This document shows positions 47,927 through 57,330 of a stretch of 64,000 nt of DNA, piece by piece (position 1 is the stretch's first letter; every line of letters begins with the position of its first letter). The translations under genes were made by a program, and so were the position numbers. This DNA is from Hetaerina americana (lineage: Eukaryota > Arthropoda > Insecta > Odonata > Calopterygidae), in assembly GCA_022747635.1 (NCBI GenBank), contig JAKTNV010000010.1, positions 42,494,527 to 42,558,526 on the forward strand, given 5' to 3'. Below the pieces are notes generated by a model that saw nothing but the letters and a program-made list of their open reading frames with translations, ran no database searches and was not told the origin of the DNA.

Positions 47927-48072
47927 TCCAACGTCCGTGCGCCACTAAATCCGTTTTTTACGCAAAATTTAATACAAGTTCGTTGTTGCAAATTTAAATC
48001 CATTTCTGCAATTGTAAAATATCGCCAACACACACAGAGATAGATGTACTCTTGGCTACGTAACTTTTGCAA
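46381..48072 (-). CDS. Chimeric ORF: mariner N-terminus fused to LINE reverse transcriptase
   Basis: One uninterrupted 563-codon frame. Codons 1-23 are mariner 5' leader in frame; the normal mariner start is the ATG at 48003 (MDLNLQQRTCIKFCVKNGFS). After about 26 transposase residues (ARTLE) the frame enters the LINE at residue 50. The LINE part shows RKRKAPGNDDIPNIV near 110, FRPISLLDGFGKMYERLL, EQFGFRERHSTVHQL, FFDVSKAFDRVWHQ (motif A), SAGVPQGSVLGPVLFNIF, LYADDAALL near 323-331 (catalytic pair) and YLGVLMDRKLLWN. Family style is Jockey-like, with no ORF1 or endonuclease. There are no stops, which indicates a recent insertion. The joint frame may be chance (one in three). Plus-strand ORFs 46464-48043 are shadows. 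Confidence 0.9.
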   Translation of the reverse strand: MQKLRSQEYIYLCVCWRYFTIAEMDLNLQQRTCIKFCVKNGFSGARTLEGTFSPNPGNADSAAIEEEIAVSEEAVNAAPEDAKAAPQFRKEDVLGMIRCLRKRKAPGNDDIPNIVIRELPNAAVAYLTSIYNGCVRISYFPTTWKRARIICLPKTSRTEVGPGDFRPISLLDGFGKMYERLLLEPIVGFVREADILPDEQFGFRERHSTVHQLVRTTDFITDAFNRKMSVAGAFFDVSKAFDRVWHQALLLKMRRLHFPTWIIEVIRSYLRDRTFVVSWSDSFSGVHRISAGVPQGSVLGPVLFNIFSHDIPRSHGRHEVLSLYADDAALLCSSRRISFAVERLQIVVDELLSWYRRWRFAVNAGKTKAIVFHTGRGAPTEEELSVNGVTLPWESEVLYLGVLMDRKLLWNAQARRVRGKAFAALNRLRPIIRPGVLSSETKRRLYRACVLPVITYAAPVWSGVPKSTLALIQVVQNSALRCILGCGRYARVEEMHQDGNMEPLNVLLPELSRRFFERAADSDVATIRRLGEIQVSTWDRYKRPIASMDRQDALPAKKRPRLQ

Positions 48073-48479
48073 ATGTCAAGTTATGACACTAAGATTTAAA
48101 GGGAATATCAACAACAGATGTACCAATTTAACAAAAAAAACAGAACTCAAATCGGAACGATGGGAGCGCCACACGGTGGTTATTCCGGGAACTTTTTGAT
48201 CAAGTTAGTATCTCTAGCATATTTATTCGTGGTATTTAATTCCTTTTATAAATTTCCAGAGATAGTTTGATAGTTAAAAATATATTTTGCAAATCTATTG
48301 AATTGACCAAATATTTTATTAGCCATTCTTTTTCCCTTGACTACTTCAATAAAGAATTTCAGAGGCTATAAATAATTAAACTACTCAAAATAACCCCATC
48401 ACATTCAGTTGCATGCTAATCAATTAAGTATTTTTTAAAGATCAAATTGAGAAACTTTATATTGATATTTAATGCTTGA

Positions 48480-48660
48480 AGATTTCCGTATACCACTGTC
48501 AAGTAGCTCTATCATCAGAATAAGTATATTATGTTCACTGATGAGTCTACTTTATTACTTTACAGAAAGTAAAATAGAAAAGGACTGAAAGGAGTTGCTT
48601 GTGGAACACCCGAAATTGCAATAGTATTATTTGAAAGAGGAGTATTTATTGTAACTTTAT
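48480..48660 (-). pseudogene. Possible LINE reverse transcriptase remnant
   Basis: Minus-strand translation near 48640-48570 gives SGVPQATPFSPFLFYF, resembling SGVPQGSVLGPLLF. About 12 residues later SSVNIIYLF recalls SNIRLFADD. It is short and decayed; probably CR1-like given the other copies. Confidence 0.45.
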
Positions 48661-50664
48661 TTTGTTTTTACTCCAGTTTAAATTTCATTATCTGTTATCC
48701 TTAATATATTTTTGTTCGATTTCCTCTATTTGGTTTTCTTCCACTAAGGTAACATTAGACTAAAATTGGCCTTGCCATTAGGTGCACGCGATCCATTTGT
48801 TCGTTTGCACAATTAGAGGTACTCTGTATCAACCCCTACTCCATTCTTGAATTCTGTTTTAATATAATCTTGAATACATACTAATCTAAGTTATATTCTG
48901 ACCTCTGCCACCGATTCTGGTGTGTGCTCTCTGCGCAAGTGGGTTGCAGCTGTGCAGATACCGTTTTATGCCCTAACAATTTCCTCATGCGTCAATAATT
49001 TTGATTTATGTTTTAATATTCAATACTAGAGTTCAGATAATGTGATGAAACTTCTCGCGTTGACGTATTCTGAATTAGAATGCATTCTGAATACATATAG
49101 GTTATCATTCCTGAATGAAGTTATAGAGTGAGCATTTGGATTAGTTTTCGGCTTATTATGCATCGAAACATATAAACTGAATGGGTTAAGGATGATTTTT
49201 GTTCTTCTCTGTGTTATTTAAGGACAGGAACTTCCTTTAGGGAAATTACGAGAGTCAAATTCAGCATATCTTTAACAGTTAGAGGCGATGGCTGAATTTT
49301 AATGCATATTATCCAGTTGCTTTTGATCCGAGAATGAGAAAAATGGTCGGAGGAAATAATTACGGTAAACATAAGTAGGTACACGGTGACAATTTTATCG
49401 TAATAAACGCTAGGGCTGAAATGCAGAGTCTAATCACGCGACTCGAGCAAGTACTTATTAGACATTGGGTTTCAAAACCACTATCCTGAGCTTTACAGTT
49501 GACTAGTCATGGAATTTCACAAAGGAAATCGTCACTATATTCTCAGAATTTGAGGTGAAGAAGAGAAAAAACTTGACTTGCCGAGTTACATTTAATCATG
49601 CCAATTAACGATGTGCCTGGAAAGCTTTAAAACGGCTATAGAGTTGCAAAGAGTTCCACAGAAAATTACAATGGAGGTGTCATGACTCACCCAATGTACA
49701 AGGAACTGTAAAAACTGTTTTCCATAACGTCGATTGGGTACGTTACGGAATAATAATGCCGCTAACCAACGCGATCTTTGATCTTTCAATTTAAAATTTT
49801 CAAATATTTCCCAACCGAGGATTAAATTTTATGATTTCCTCCTTTTTTTATGCTTGCTTATGGAAACTCAATTTTTGTATGAATACGAACTCTCAATATC
49901 TGAAGATTCTTAATTGCATGGTTCAACGATGTTAACTACCCCTTTGAGACCATTAATAATGAATTATTTGCAGTCAATTATCATTAATCAATGTAAATTA
50001 TTTTCTACGATCGCTATAATCCTATCCCTACAAAGCATTATGAAAACGAGTCCAATTTCGAAGTTATCATGATTTCATTGACTTTTTCAAACGGGCTCTA
50101 TGGCAATGCAATGTCGGATTCGCAGATTTCTTGCATTATGAACAACGGTAATGACAGCATCATTAGATATGAACTCTTTATAGTCGCCATAAAATTTTTC
50201 AAGTTGGCCGTTATTATAAGCCTACATTGACGGTTTGACGCAGATTTCGGGTCCGATAATAATATTGATGTATTCTTTTTTATCACACTTTATTCTGTTC
50301 ATCTGTCTCATGCCAGATGAAAAACGTTTAACTAGCAATGTTCGTCAATATATTTTTGGTTAAATTACATTACATTTTTCATAGACGATGTATTTGATTG
50401 GGTTATACAAGTTTTTGAAATAAGTTTTTCGTTGAAAACTCTTCAAGGCTATCGATATATTTTACTCCATTTGGTAGCGAAGTTTTGCTGAATCGACAAA
50501 TTGCGACTAGGTTAACATTAGGTATGTCCTCATAGAAAATATCAGCAAAAGTTTCTTTATTGCGTGCTGGTCTCAATATCAGTGGATTTATTTGCAGGCT
50601 CTACTCGGTTGCCACCATGCCTCGAGACATAAAATGTATCGAGATTAACACCCATACTCGATGT
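48661..50664. other. No gene recognised
   Basis: AT-rich DNA; the short ORFs at 49592 and 50098 (minus) are not recognisable. Confidence 0.45.
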
Positions 50665-50668
50665 GCAA

Positions 50669-51045
50669 GGGCTGTTCCAAAAGTAGTATGACTTATTTTT
50701 TCCCGGATAGACGGACGGATGAGTGCAGTTTCTCTGGCTGTGTTCGAGCCTCAGGACAGGCTTGAGGCCGATGGCAGTTGACTCCCAGCCTTTGCGGAGT
50801 GCGGATCGTTCGTTAGCAAAACCTCTATAACGTGACTTCGTTACGGCCCGCCATGAACCGGTTATTGGGACAGAGCCCCTCAGTAAAATTTTGCGTGGAA
50901 TAGTGCAAAACGGGAAAGGGACTCACAGCATGTTCAGGGCGGCTATGGTGATAACGCCTTGTGTAGATCGGGTGTTTTTGAGTCGTACAAGCTGTTCTGG
51001 GAGGGTAGAGAAGATTCTGAAGACGCTGAACGTTCAGGACATTTA
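50669..51045 (+). pseudogene. Mariner 5' end and transposase N-terminal fragment
   Basis: The fragment starts with AAGGGCTGTTCCAAAAGTAG, typical of a mariner inverted repeat. A leader of about 180 bp is followed by an ATG at 50853 (MNRLLGQSPSVKFCVE, then a stop), and in shifted frames GKGTHSMFRAA, then the block equivalent to VFEWYKLFWEGREDSEDAERS near 50970-51040. It breaks off after the first helix-turn-helix region. No right end was found. The next sequence, from about 51055, belongs to an unrelated LINE ORF1. Confidence 0.65.
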
Positions 51046-51054
51046 TCTTATTGC

Positions 51055-51640
51055 TAATCTTGGGGAATGGGAAATATTATTGCTAGGGAGTTCCAAGGTC
51101 CGGCGGTTGGTGCCCCATTGCTGAAGAGGTCGGAGAGGGACGTGACGGACCGGAGGGTAACCTCCTCCTGCATGCCGGGGGGTTAATTCCTATCGCCACG
51201 GCTGCAGTAAGGGCGGCGGTCCGGGGCACGAATTAATCCATGCTGCGGTCGGTACCCCATGTCGGCACCAACGACGCTACCAGGTACGAGTCCGAAAGGA
51301 TTTTGGATACATTTAGGGACCTAAAATCCGAAGCGGATCGTGCAGGAGGCATCTGGTGTGGACTTACGGTTGTCCATATGCAGCATTGTCCCGCGGACTG
51401 ACTGCGGTGCTTACGTTTGGAGTCGTATTGAGTCTCTGAACGGAAGGCTGTGGAAATTCTCTCGGGACATGGGGGCCGAGTTTGTGGACTTGAGACCGGT
51501 GCTCGGGTCATGTCGCGCTCCCTTGAATCGCACTGAGGTCTACTTCACTCTTGAGGCGTCGGTTCGGGTGGCTCATAGGATCTTATCACATATGAGGGAG
51601 CGATCCGGCCCGAAGATTTTGTCATGTCAGTGTTAGATCC
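51055..51640 (+). pseudogene. LINE ORF1 remnant with SGNH-esterase-type domain
   Basis: Plus-strand pieces: LLGSSKVRRL near 51080, the GxSxxR-like start of an SGNH hydrolase fold; SVPHVGTNDATRYESERILD near 51245-51300, whose HVGTND is the family's conserved block; then in the 51340-51636 frame TDCGAYVWSRIESLNGRLWK, DMGAEFVDLRPVLGS and RTEVYFTLEASVRVAHRIL. The last corresponds to the DGVHLTxxG...L end of the domain, with the catalytic D/H pair lost. Such domains occur in ORF1 proteins of CR1-type LINEs, where they bind RNA or lipid esters. Frameshifts and stops show decay. Base composition is GC-richer than the neighbours. Confidence 0.65.
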
Positions 51641-51666
51641 CTTTCATAAAAGGAAAGTGAGTACTA

Positions 51667-51726
51667 GAGGAAAATAAGTTTGATTTCGCACGCAGCTAAA
51701 GTGATTCTCAGGATCATCAACAAGAT
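51667..51726 (+). repeat. Short repeat shared with 2370-2430
   Basis: AATAAGTTTGATTTCGCACG, then CAGCTAAAGTGATTCTCAGG and ATCATCAACAA, match the segment after SINE copy 1 at about 2370-2422 with only a few changes. It may be the tail of a SINE or another small element. Confidence 0.65.
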
Positions 51727-51739
51727 AATATAGACACTG

Positions 51740-52677
51740 GTAAATTAATGTAGTGCAGAAATTAGGGATAGATTGGAGTGATAGGCGACTTATCATCGAC
51801 CTCTACATGTCTCAGATTGTTCAAGTGTGAGTGGGGGATGGAGAGACCAGATGGGCAGTATTTGGAAGAGGTGCAAGGCAGGGTTGTCTATTATCACCTG
51901 TGGTGTTCATCGTATGTGTGTAGGAACTGGTGGAAGACTCATGGGAAGACCGGTGAATAAGAATGGCAGTTGGTCTATGCCTTGCAAGCTTTGCTGAGGG
52001 CATTGGGAAGCCAATGTGATAGATACAAGTATGGGATGAGAGCAGAGGTAAGCAAAACAAAGGTAATGAGATTTTCGAGAAGGATGAAGATTAAGTTAAA
52101 CGTTTAAATAGTGTTTCATATGCTAGAGCAAATGGAAAATTTACAAATCTTCGGAGTGCTTTGAACCAAAATACGAGGCATCGTACAAGATGTACATAAG
52201 AAGAAGAATTGCGTTAGTCCAAGAGATTTCCCAAGGAGAGGGGATTTTGTGACAGGGACGTTGAGTAAGGGTGTTTAGACAAGGATTTTTAAAACTTTTT
52301 TATGGAGCGTGGTTTAGTACGGCACAGAAACATTGTAATTGAGGAAAGATGATACTCGTAGATTGGAGACTGGTGAAGTGTGGGTGTGGAGAATAATGGG
52401 AATGGTGAAGTGGACTGAAAGGAAAATAAACGAGGAAGTCATAGGCATGGTGGGGAAGGAGAGGGGATTTTTGAGAAAAATCCAAAGAAGGGAGGAAACA
52501 TGGAGGCAGAGTATTTTGATTGACAATGTGATATTGAAGACTGTGGTAGAGGGGAGAACGTTAGGTAAGCGAGAAAGGGATATCAAGGACGGAATAAGGG
52601 AGGAAGTATGCGTGATTGAAGAGGGGCCTATTTGTAGTGTGTGATGTCAGGTTGTTTTTTGAGGAGAGGCAAGTAAA
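51740..52677 (+). mobile_element. Decayed LINE (family 2), 3' half, interrupted by mariner B
   Basis: Plus-strand remnants of a reverse transcriptase: KLGIDWSDRRLIIDLYMSQI near 51755-51810; GRGARQGCLLSPVVFI-like sequence near 51870-51910; RAEVSKTKVMRFSRR-like sequence near 52040; an LWSVVYYGTET-like piece near 52300; and the frame 52339-52644 with RRLETGEVWVWRIMGMVKWT, GMVGKERGFLRKIQRREETW and VVEGRTLGKR. This C-terminal region is characteristic of LINEs with GVRQGC-type RT. The copy continues after mariner B at 54001-54056 (AACCTGCCTTGAATACAGAA, then an AATAATAATAT end). Many frameshifts; dead. The 5' half of the family is seen at 15240 and 20455. Confidence 0.75.
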
Positions 52678-52679
52678 TA

Positions 52680-53998
52680 CTACCTTGATCAAAAAGTTCC
52701 CGGAATAACCACCGTGTGGCGCTCCCATCGTTCCGATTTGAGTTCTGTTTTTTTTGTTAAATTGGTACACCTGTTGTTGATATTCCCTTTAAATCTTAGT
52801 GTCATAACTTGACATTTGCAAAAGTTACGTAGCCAAGAGTACATCTATCTCTGTGTGTGTTGGCGATTTTTTACAATTGCAGAAATGGATTTAAATTTGC
52901 AACAACGAACTTGTATTAAATTTTGCGTAAAAAACGGATTTAGTGGCGCACGGACGTTGGAAATGTTGGAAAAGTGTTTCGGCAACGATTCTCTAAAAAA
53001 AACGGTCGTTTACCAGTGGCACGAGCGGTTCAGAAGTGGTCGTGAGTCAATCGAAGATGATGAACGCAGTGGCAGACCATCGACATCGAAAGTCGGTGAA
53101 AAAATTGATAAAGTAAAAGAAATGTTGGTCAATAACCGCAAATTAACCATCAGAGAAATAGCGGAGGACTTGAACATTGCCTATGGATCCGCCCAAGACA
53201 TTGTGGTTAATGATTTGGGTTTCCGTCGTGTAGCAGCAAAGACCTCAATTTCATGCAAAAAAGAGACCGTGTTGACGTCGCAAAAGACATGATTTGCGAG
53301 GCTGAATCCGATCCCACATTCATCAAAAGGATCATTACTGGAGACGAGACGTGGGTTTATGAGTACGACACGCAATCCAGACATCAGGCAAGTGAATGGC
53401 GTTCACCAAATGAGCCGAGACCAAAAAAACCACGTCGTTTTCAGTCAAAAAAGAAGGCAATGCTGACGGTTTTCATGGATTACAACGGTGTAGTGCATCA
53501 TGAATTTTTGCCAGAAGGCCAGACAGTAAACAAAGAGTATTATTTGGGCGTTATGAGACGTTTGCGTGAAGCAATTCGCCGAAAGAGACCAGAAATGTGG
53601 GCGGAAAACTCGTGGATTTTGCACCATGATAACGCACCGTCGCACAGTGCTATCATTATTCGTAATTTTTTGACGAAAAATGCAACAAATACCATCCAAC
53701 AGCCACCGAATTCACCTGATTTGGCTCCCTGTGACTTCTTTCTGTTCAATCGAGTTAAAAAACCATTACGGGGAACGCGTTTTAGCAGCCGAGAGGAAGT
53801 AATGGAAAAATCGCAGGAAGCACTGATGGACATACCGAAAACCGAATATAAAAAATGTTTCGAGGATTGGATCAAGCGCTGGCATAAGTGTGTTGCAGTC
53901 GATGGGGATTACTTTGAAGGGGACAATATAGATTTAGATGAATAAACTTGTATTTTTAATTTTCTGAATAAATTCCGGGAAATTTTTGATCAAGGTAG
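52680..53998 (+). mobile_element. Mariner copy B, structurally complete
   Basis: A 1319-bp element with inverted repeats CTACCTTGATCAAAAAGTTC (left) and, from the right on the minus strand, CTACCTTGATCAAAAATTTC. It is flanked by TA at 52678-52679 and 53999-54000, the exact mariner target duplication. The inner sequence is nearly identical to copy A. It is inserted into the 3' end of a decayed LINE. Both ends look intact, so the element may still be mobilisable if an active transposase of this subfamily exists in the genome. Confidence 0.96.
52885..53945 (+). pseudogene. Mariner B transposase, one frameshift
   Basis: The start is the ATG at 52885 (MDLNLQQRTCIKFCVKNGFS). The helix-turn-helix DNA-binding domain spans roughly residues 1-110 (VVYQWHERFRSGRESIEDDE, SGRPSTS, LTIREIAEDLNIAYGSAQ). 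After RRVAAK a short deletion removes the WVPxxL-type linker and shifts the frame at about 53245. The second frame (ATG 53253 to stop 53945) is uninterrupted: ITGDETWVYEYD, SWILHHDNAPSH, NSPDLAPCDFFLF, GDYFEGDN. The catalytic residues form the D,D34D set: the second and third aspartates are 34 residues apart. The gene is therefore one lesion from intact but cannot give a full-length protein as it stands. Minus-strand ORFs 53181-53875 are shadows. Confidence 0.93.
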
Positions 53999-54000
53999 TA

Positions 54001-54056
54001 TACCGCTGTACCGTTGTCTATATAAAACCTGCCTTGAATACAGAATGCCATAAATA
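54001..54056 (+). mobile_element. LINE (family 2) 3' end, resumed after mariner B
   Basis: AACCTGCCTTGAATACAGAA followed by an AAATAATAATAT end looks like the 3' terminus of the LINE broken off at 52677, with a TAA-type tail. Confidence 0.55.
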
Positions 54057-54609
54057 ATAATATCGACTAAATTTATAGGCGAGAAATGCAGGTATGAGGA
54101 ATGAATACACTCTGTACCTATTGCCAGCAAAAAAGGTTGAATGAATAAGCACTGGAATGTGATGTGAATGAGAAAAGTTATTTTTCATAATTTGGATGAT
54201 TATTCAAAGCCCGTCAAAATCTTGCCCTGGGCTCACGTCCTCGATCTAAGAATTTCCTCGACAATACGAGAAAATGCAATATAATTATTTAAGTGACTTC
54301 TTTCGAAGGTAATTTAATATCAGAAAACAATTTTATGCCTAAGTTTTAAAATAAAGGTTATCGTTCTTTTGAGAGTGTGTTACTTGTTTCAGGCGGTGAT
54401 CATGAGTTTTTGCAAATTTATTTCGGAAGCTGATCAATTGTCCGCAGGAATCCATATGATTTCCAATTTACAAAGAGATTATCAACAATTAGTAAGTTTT
54501 AACAATGTTCACGAGAAACATAAAGAGACATAGATTCGTTCAAAAGACAAAAATAGGCAGTTTCGAAAAACTTCGTTTGTAGGAATCCAGATGATGAATT
54601 ATCACTCAC
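54057..54609. other. No gene recognised
   Basis: AT-rich spacer. Confidence 0.45.
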
Positions 54610-54805
54610 ATTTTCTGCTGTGGCAACATTATTTATTAATGTAATGACTTTATTGGGGTGAGATTGGGACTTCATAGTCCCTTCTTCAACCTCTACCTTA
54701 TACATTACAATAAAGACAATTACAAACATCTATTCCCTCAAACCCGCGACCTCTGGGTTGGCAGGTGAGGGCCTTATCCCGCCGCCACCGAGGCCGAAGG
54801 TGCAT
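54610..54805 (-). repeat. Probable second type of tRNA-derived SINE
   Basis: The minus strand from about 54800 reads GGTGGCGGCGGGATAAGGCC, an A-box-like segment, followed by CTGCCAACCCAGAGGTCGCG and GGTTTGAGGG, a B-box-like segment: the layout of a tRNA head. The body contains TTGAAGAAGGGACTATGAAG, in which GGGACT and AGTCCC form a stem, and then CACCCCAATAAAGTC. Only one copy is in the window, so the element's limits are uncertain. Confidence 0.5.
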
Positions 54806-56649
54806 TAGGCTATAATTCAACCACTGCAATTCTTTCCATGCGTGATACCTCTTCCTCAGTATTCGAATAAGAAGTTTAATTGCATATCCAACTTCTTTAG
54901 AATAACCTACAGCGCAACCAACCTTGGAATTTACCTTTTTATTACATCAGGATAAACTCAATAGAAATCATAGTTCAGAATTTTAATGAGATACTAATTA
55001 AAGTTAATAGTATGAACGACATTGAAAAATAAGAAATAATGTCAGTTAGGTAATTTTTATTTAACAACCCGAAAGTTTGAGTGTTAAGATAATAAATTTA
55101 GGAGAAGGGGTCTAATTTAAAATTCAATCCAAATTCGCGAGATATACACTGTAACAACCCTGAGTAGGATGATTAGTCAAAATATTGATCTGAATTTCGT
55201 CCCAACAGAAATGGCAAGTCACAGTGGAACTTAAGATCAAGTCCGTCTACTCAATAGTTACTCCATCAAGTTTCCGCGTGAGAATTGTCTTATCGTATCT
55301 TAAAAAATACAATCACTGCCGGAATGAGAACCGCAGTCCATGGGAAACAGCCAAAGCCACTGAACAGGAAGACATCGCACCTACAGCCATCTTAACTCTT
55401 TATGCTGTGCCTAGCGGGATACACCAACGTTTGTTAGGAAAATCACTTCGTTATTCCTACTCCGGATAACCACTGCTTTCAGTGTTAATATCTGATTTTG
55501 ATTTTATTGATGCGATTAAAAAGACTGAAACCGGGTCGGAATTTCGCCCTGAATATTCTCTTCGGAGTAGGACACCATCTTGACGGTCGTGTCGCACCTC
55601 TGTCCCATATCTTTAGCGCGCCTTGCGCAGATATGATATAGCAGTTTTATTTAAGATCGATGATTCACTTCTATTTTATAGTAAATGAAAGAGAAGAATT
55701 ATTATAAAAAGTCATGCTAGGATGCTATTTTTTCTTAGTGAGATTGCTAATTTACTTACAGGCGTAGACGTTTCATTGGAGAAGTAATAAAGAAGGATTT
55801 CCGTTGATTATATTCGACACACCGCTATTAGTGTCTTCCGTTGAAAGTTATATTTTATTCCCAGGTCATAATCCACAGGAGAATTCCATGAAAAGATCAA
55901 TCAGAATGTGTTTCTTCTGACATGGCTGTGGTTTAGAAAATAAAAATTAATATTGTTAGTAGTCAAGGGGGTATGACTTCTCGCAGAGTAAGCAATTTAA
56001 TGGTAAATATTTTACGCCAAGAGCTGAAGTTATAATTAGGTTTTGGAACAAAGAACGGATGTTAAACATGCTTTTTTTGTAATTGCATAATGTACTCTAG
56101 AGTTAAAAGTAAATATTTTCATATCTTTCTTATGAACCTATTGTGTTGTCAGAGATGCAAAATGGCGTTAGTAGTCGGCGCACCCAATTAAATCTGTCAC
56201 TACTATCAAATATTGAGTTAAGAAATGGATCCTTTGTAATTTTTCGTCGAATCTCTAGTGTCGTATTTTATCCAAACATTATTTCGTCGATAGTATCTAT
56301 CCTATTTCCTCTTCATTAATAATTTCTATTTTATTTTTACTTTAAAAAACTTTGTCTATCTTCTTCGACGACCTGGAAAATTTCTCCCTACTAATAATAG
56401 TTTGGATTTTCAATTTATGTCATTTTGAGAATCAGAAAATTATTAGCTTTGAATATACATTTTTTGAATCATGCCTCAAATAACATGATAGCGCCACAGC
56501 TGTGTATGGTAGTTCCTTTACCGCGTACCTGGCCCATATTTTTCTTCCATAAAGGTTTATGTAAACTTTCCAGTGTTTGAAAATATGCTATTTGACGCTG
56601 ATTCGTGCATGATGTGAATGCTGTAGGTACTTGCTGCGGTAGTTTCTGT
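54806..56649. other. No gene recognised
   Basis: AT-rich; the 81-codon ORF at 55224 has no recognisable domain. Confidence 0.45.
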
Positions 56650-57330
56650 GGTTCCCGTACTAATTAACGTTCGCATTTGCCAGTGCAATTCACCACTTGG
56701 AGGACATAATGGCACTTGGCCGGCGAGCAATGTCCAATGCCTTGTTCAGCCACTATTCCTTTTTTTTCCTTCGACTAACTCTGCCGGAGGGCGAGTCCAG
56801 AGGAGAATTACGGGAGGTAGGCGTTCGCCGATGGCGAGGGAAGAGGGAAATTAGGGAATTAAGGCGACGGGCTGATACGGGGGAGGCCGAGGTGTGTCGG
56901 GCTGGTAAGGGGAGTGGGGGGGTGGATATTTTCCGGTGGGCCAGGGAAGGAGACAATGGGGTACGAAAGAAGAGCAGACAGAGTATTGAGTTTGGTTGAG
57001 TGGGAGGGGGAGGAGGTGGGGAGCGAGTTTTGGGAGATGAGGGCACATTCAAAGTGAGATTCCTTTGGTGGCGGACGACTGGCACAATGAAAAAGGATGG
57101 GATGATTAATGAAACCGTCGTGTGTTTGGAAGCTGGGTGGGGGGATGAAGGTGGACGCATATCCGTGCAAAGGGGGGGAGGGTGGAGAGTGGGCGTGGAA
57201 GGGGGTGGATCGGGGCGGGTGGGGTGAGGGTGAATGAAGAGCCCTTTGAAGATGGGCGAAAGATTCGGCGGGTTGGGGTGGAAAGGCGTTCTTTGAGTCG
57301 CAGACGGCGGCTTCCATGCCTTTTGTTGAG
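56650..57330. other. GC-rich purine island
   Basis: The plus strand is G/A-rich from 56780 to 57280, with several runs of six or more Gs. Proline/serine/histidine-rich minus ORFs (56753-57160, 56859-57317) are compositional artefacts. It resembles the other islands in the window and shows no coding evidence. Confidence 0.4.

Larger units (their letters stand above)
45212..48208 (-). mobile_element. Mariner copy A, interrupted by a LINE
   Basis: The element is bounded by inverted repeats CTACCTTGATCAAAAATTTC (left) and, read on the minus strand from 48208, CTAACTTGATCAAAAAGTTC. It is flanked on both sides by TA (45210-45211 and 48209-48210), the mariner target duplication. Without the inserted LINE and one 14-bp duplication it would be about 1308 bp, 11 bp shorter than mariner B at 52680-53998. 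It has a 9-bp deletion just before the second catalytic aspartate, a 3-bp deletion in the linker region and a 1-bp insertion near 45456. It lies opposite to copy B with the two 5' ends facing each other across 4.5 kb. Confidence 0.95.

Noticed and set aside
46448..48043. Series of plus- and minus-strand ORFs across the Jockey-type LINE
   Set aside because: Shadows of the GC-rich reverse transcriptase frame.
53181..53875. Minus-strand ORFs across mariner B
   Set aside because: Antisense shadows of the transposase; the same ones appear opposite mariner A.
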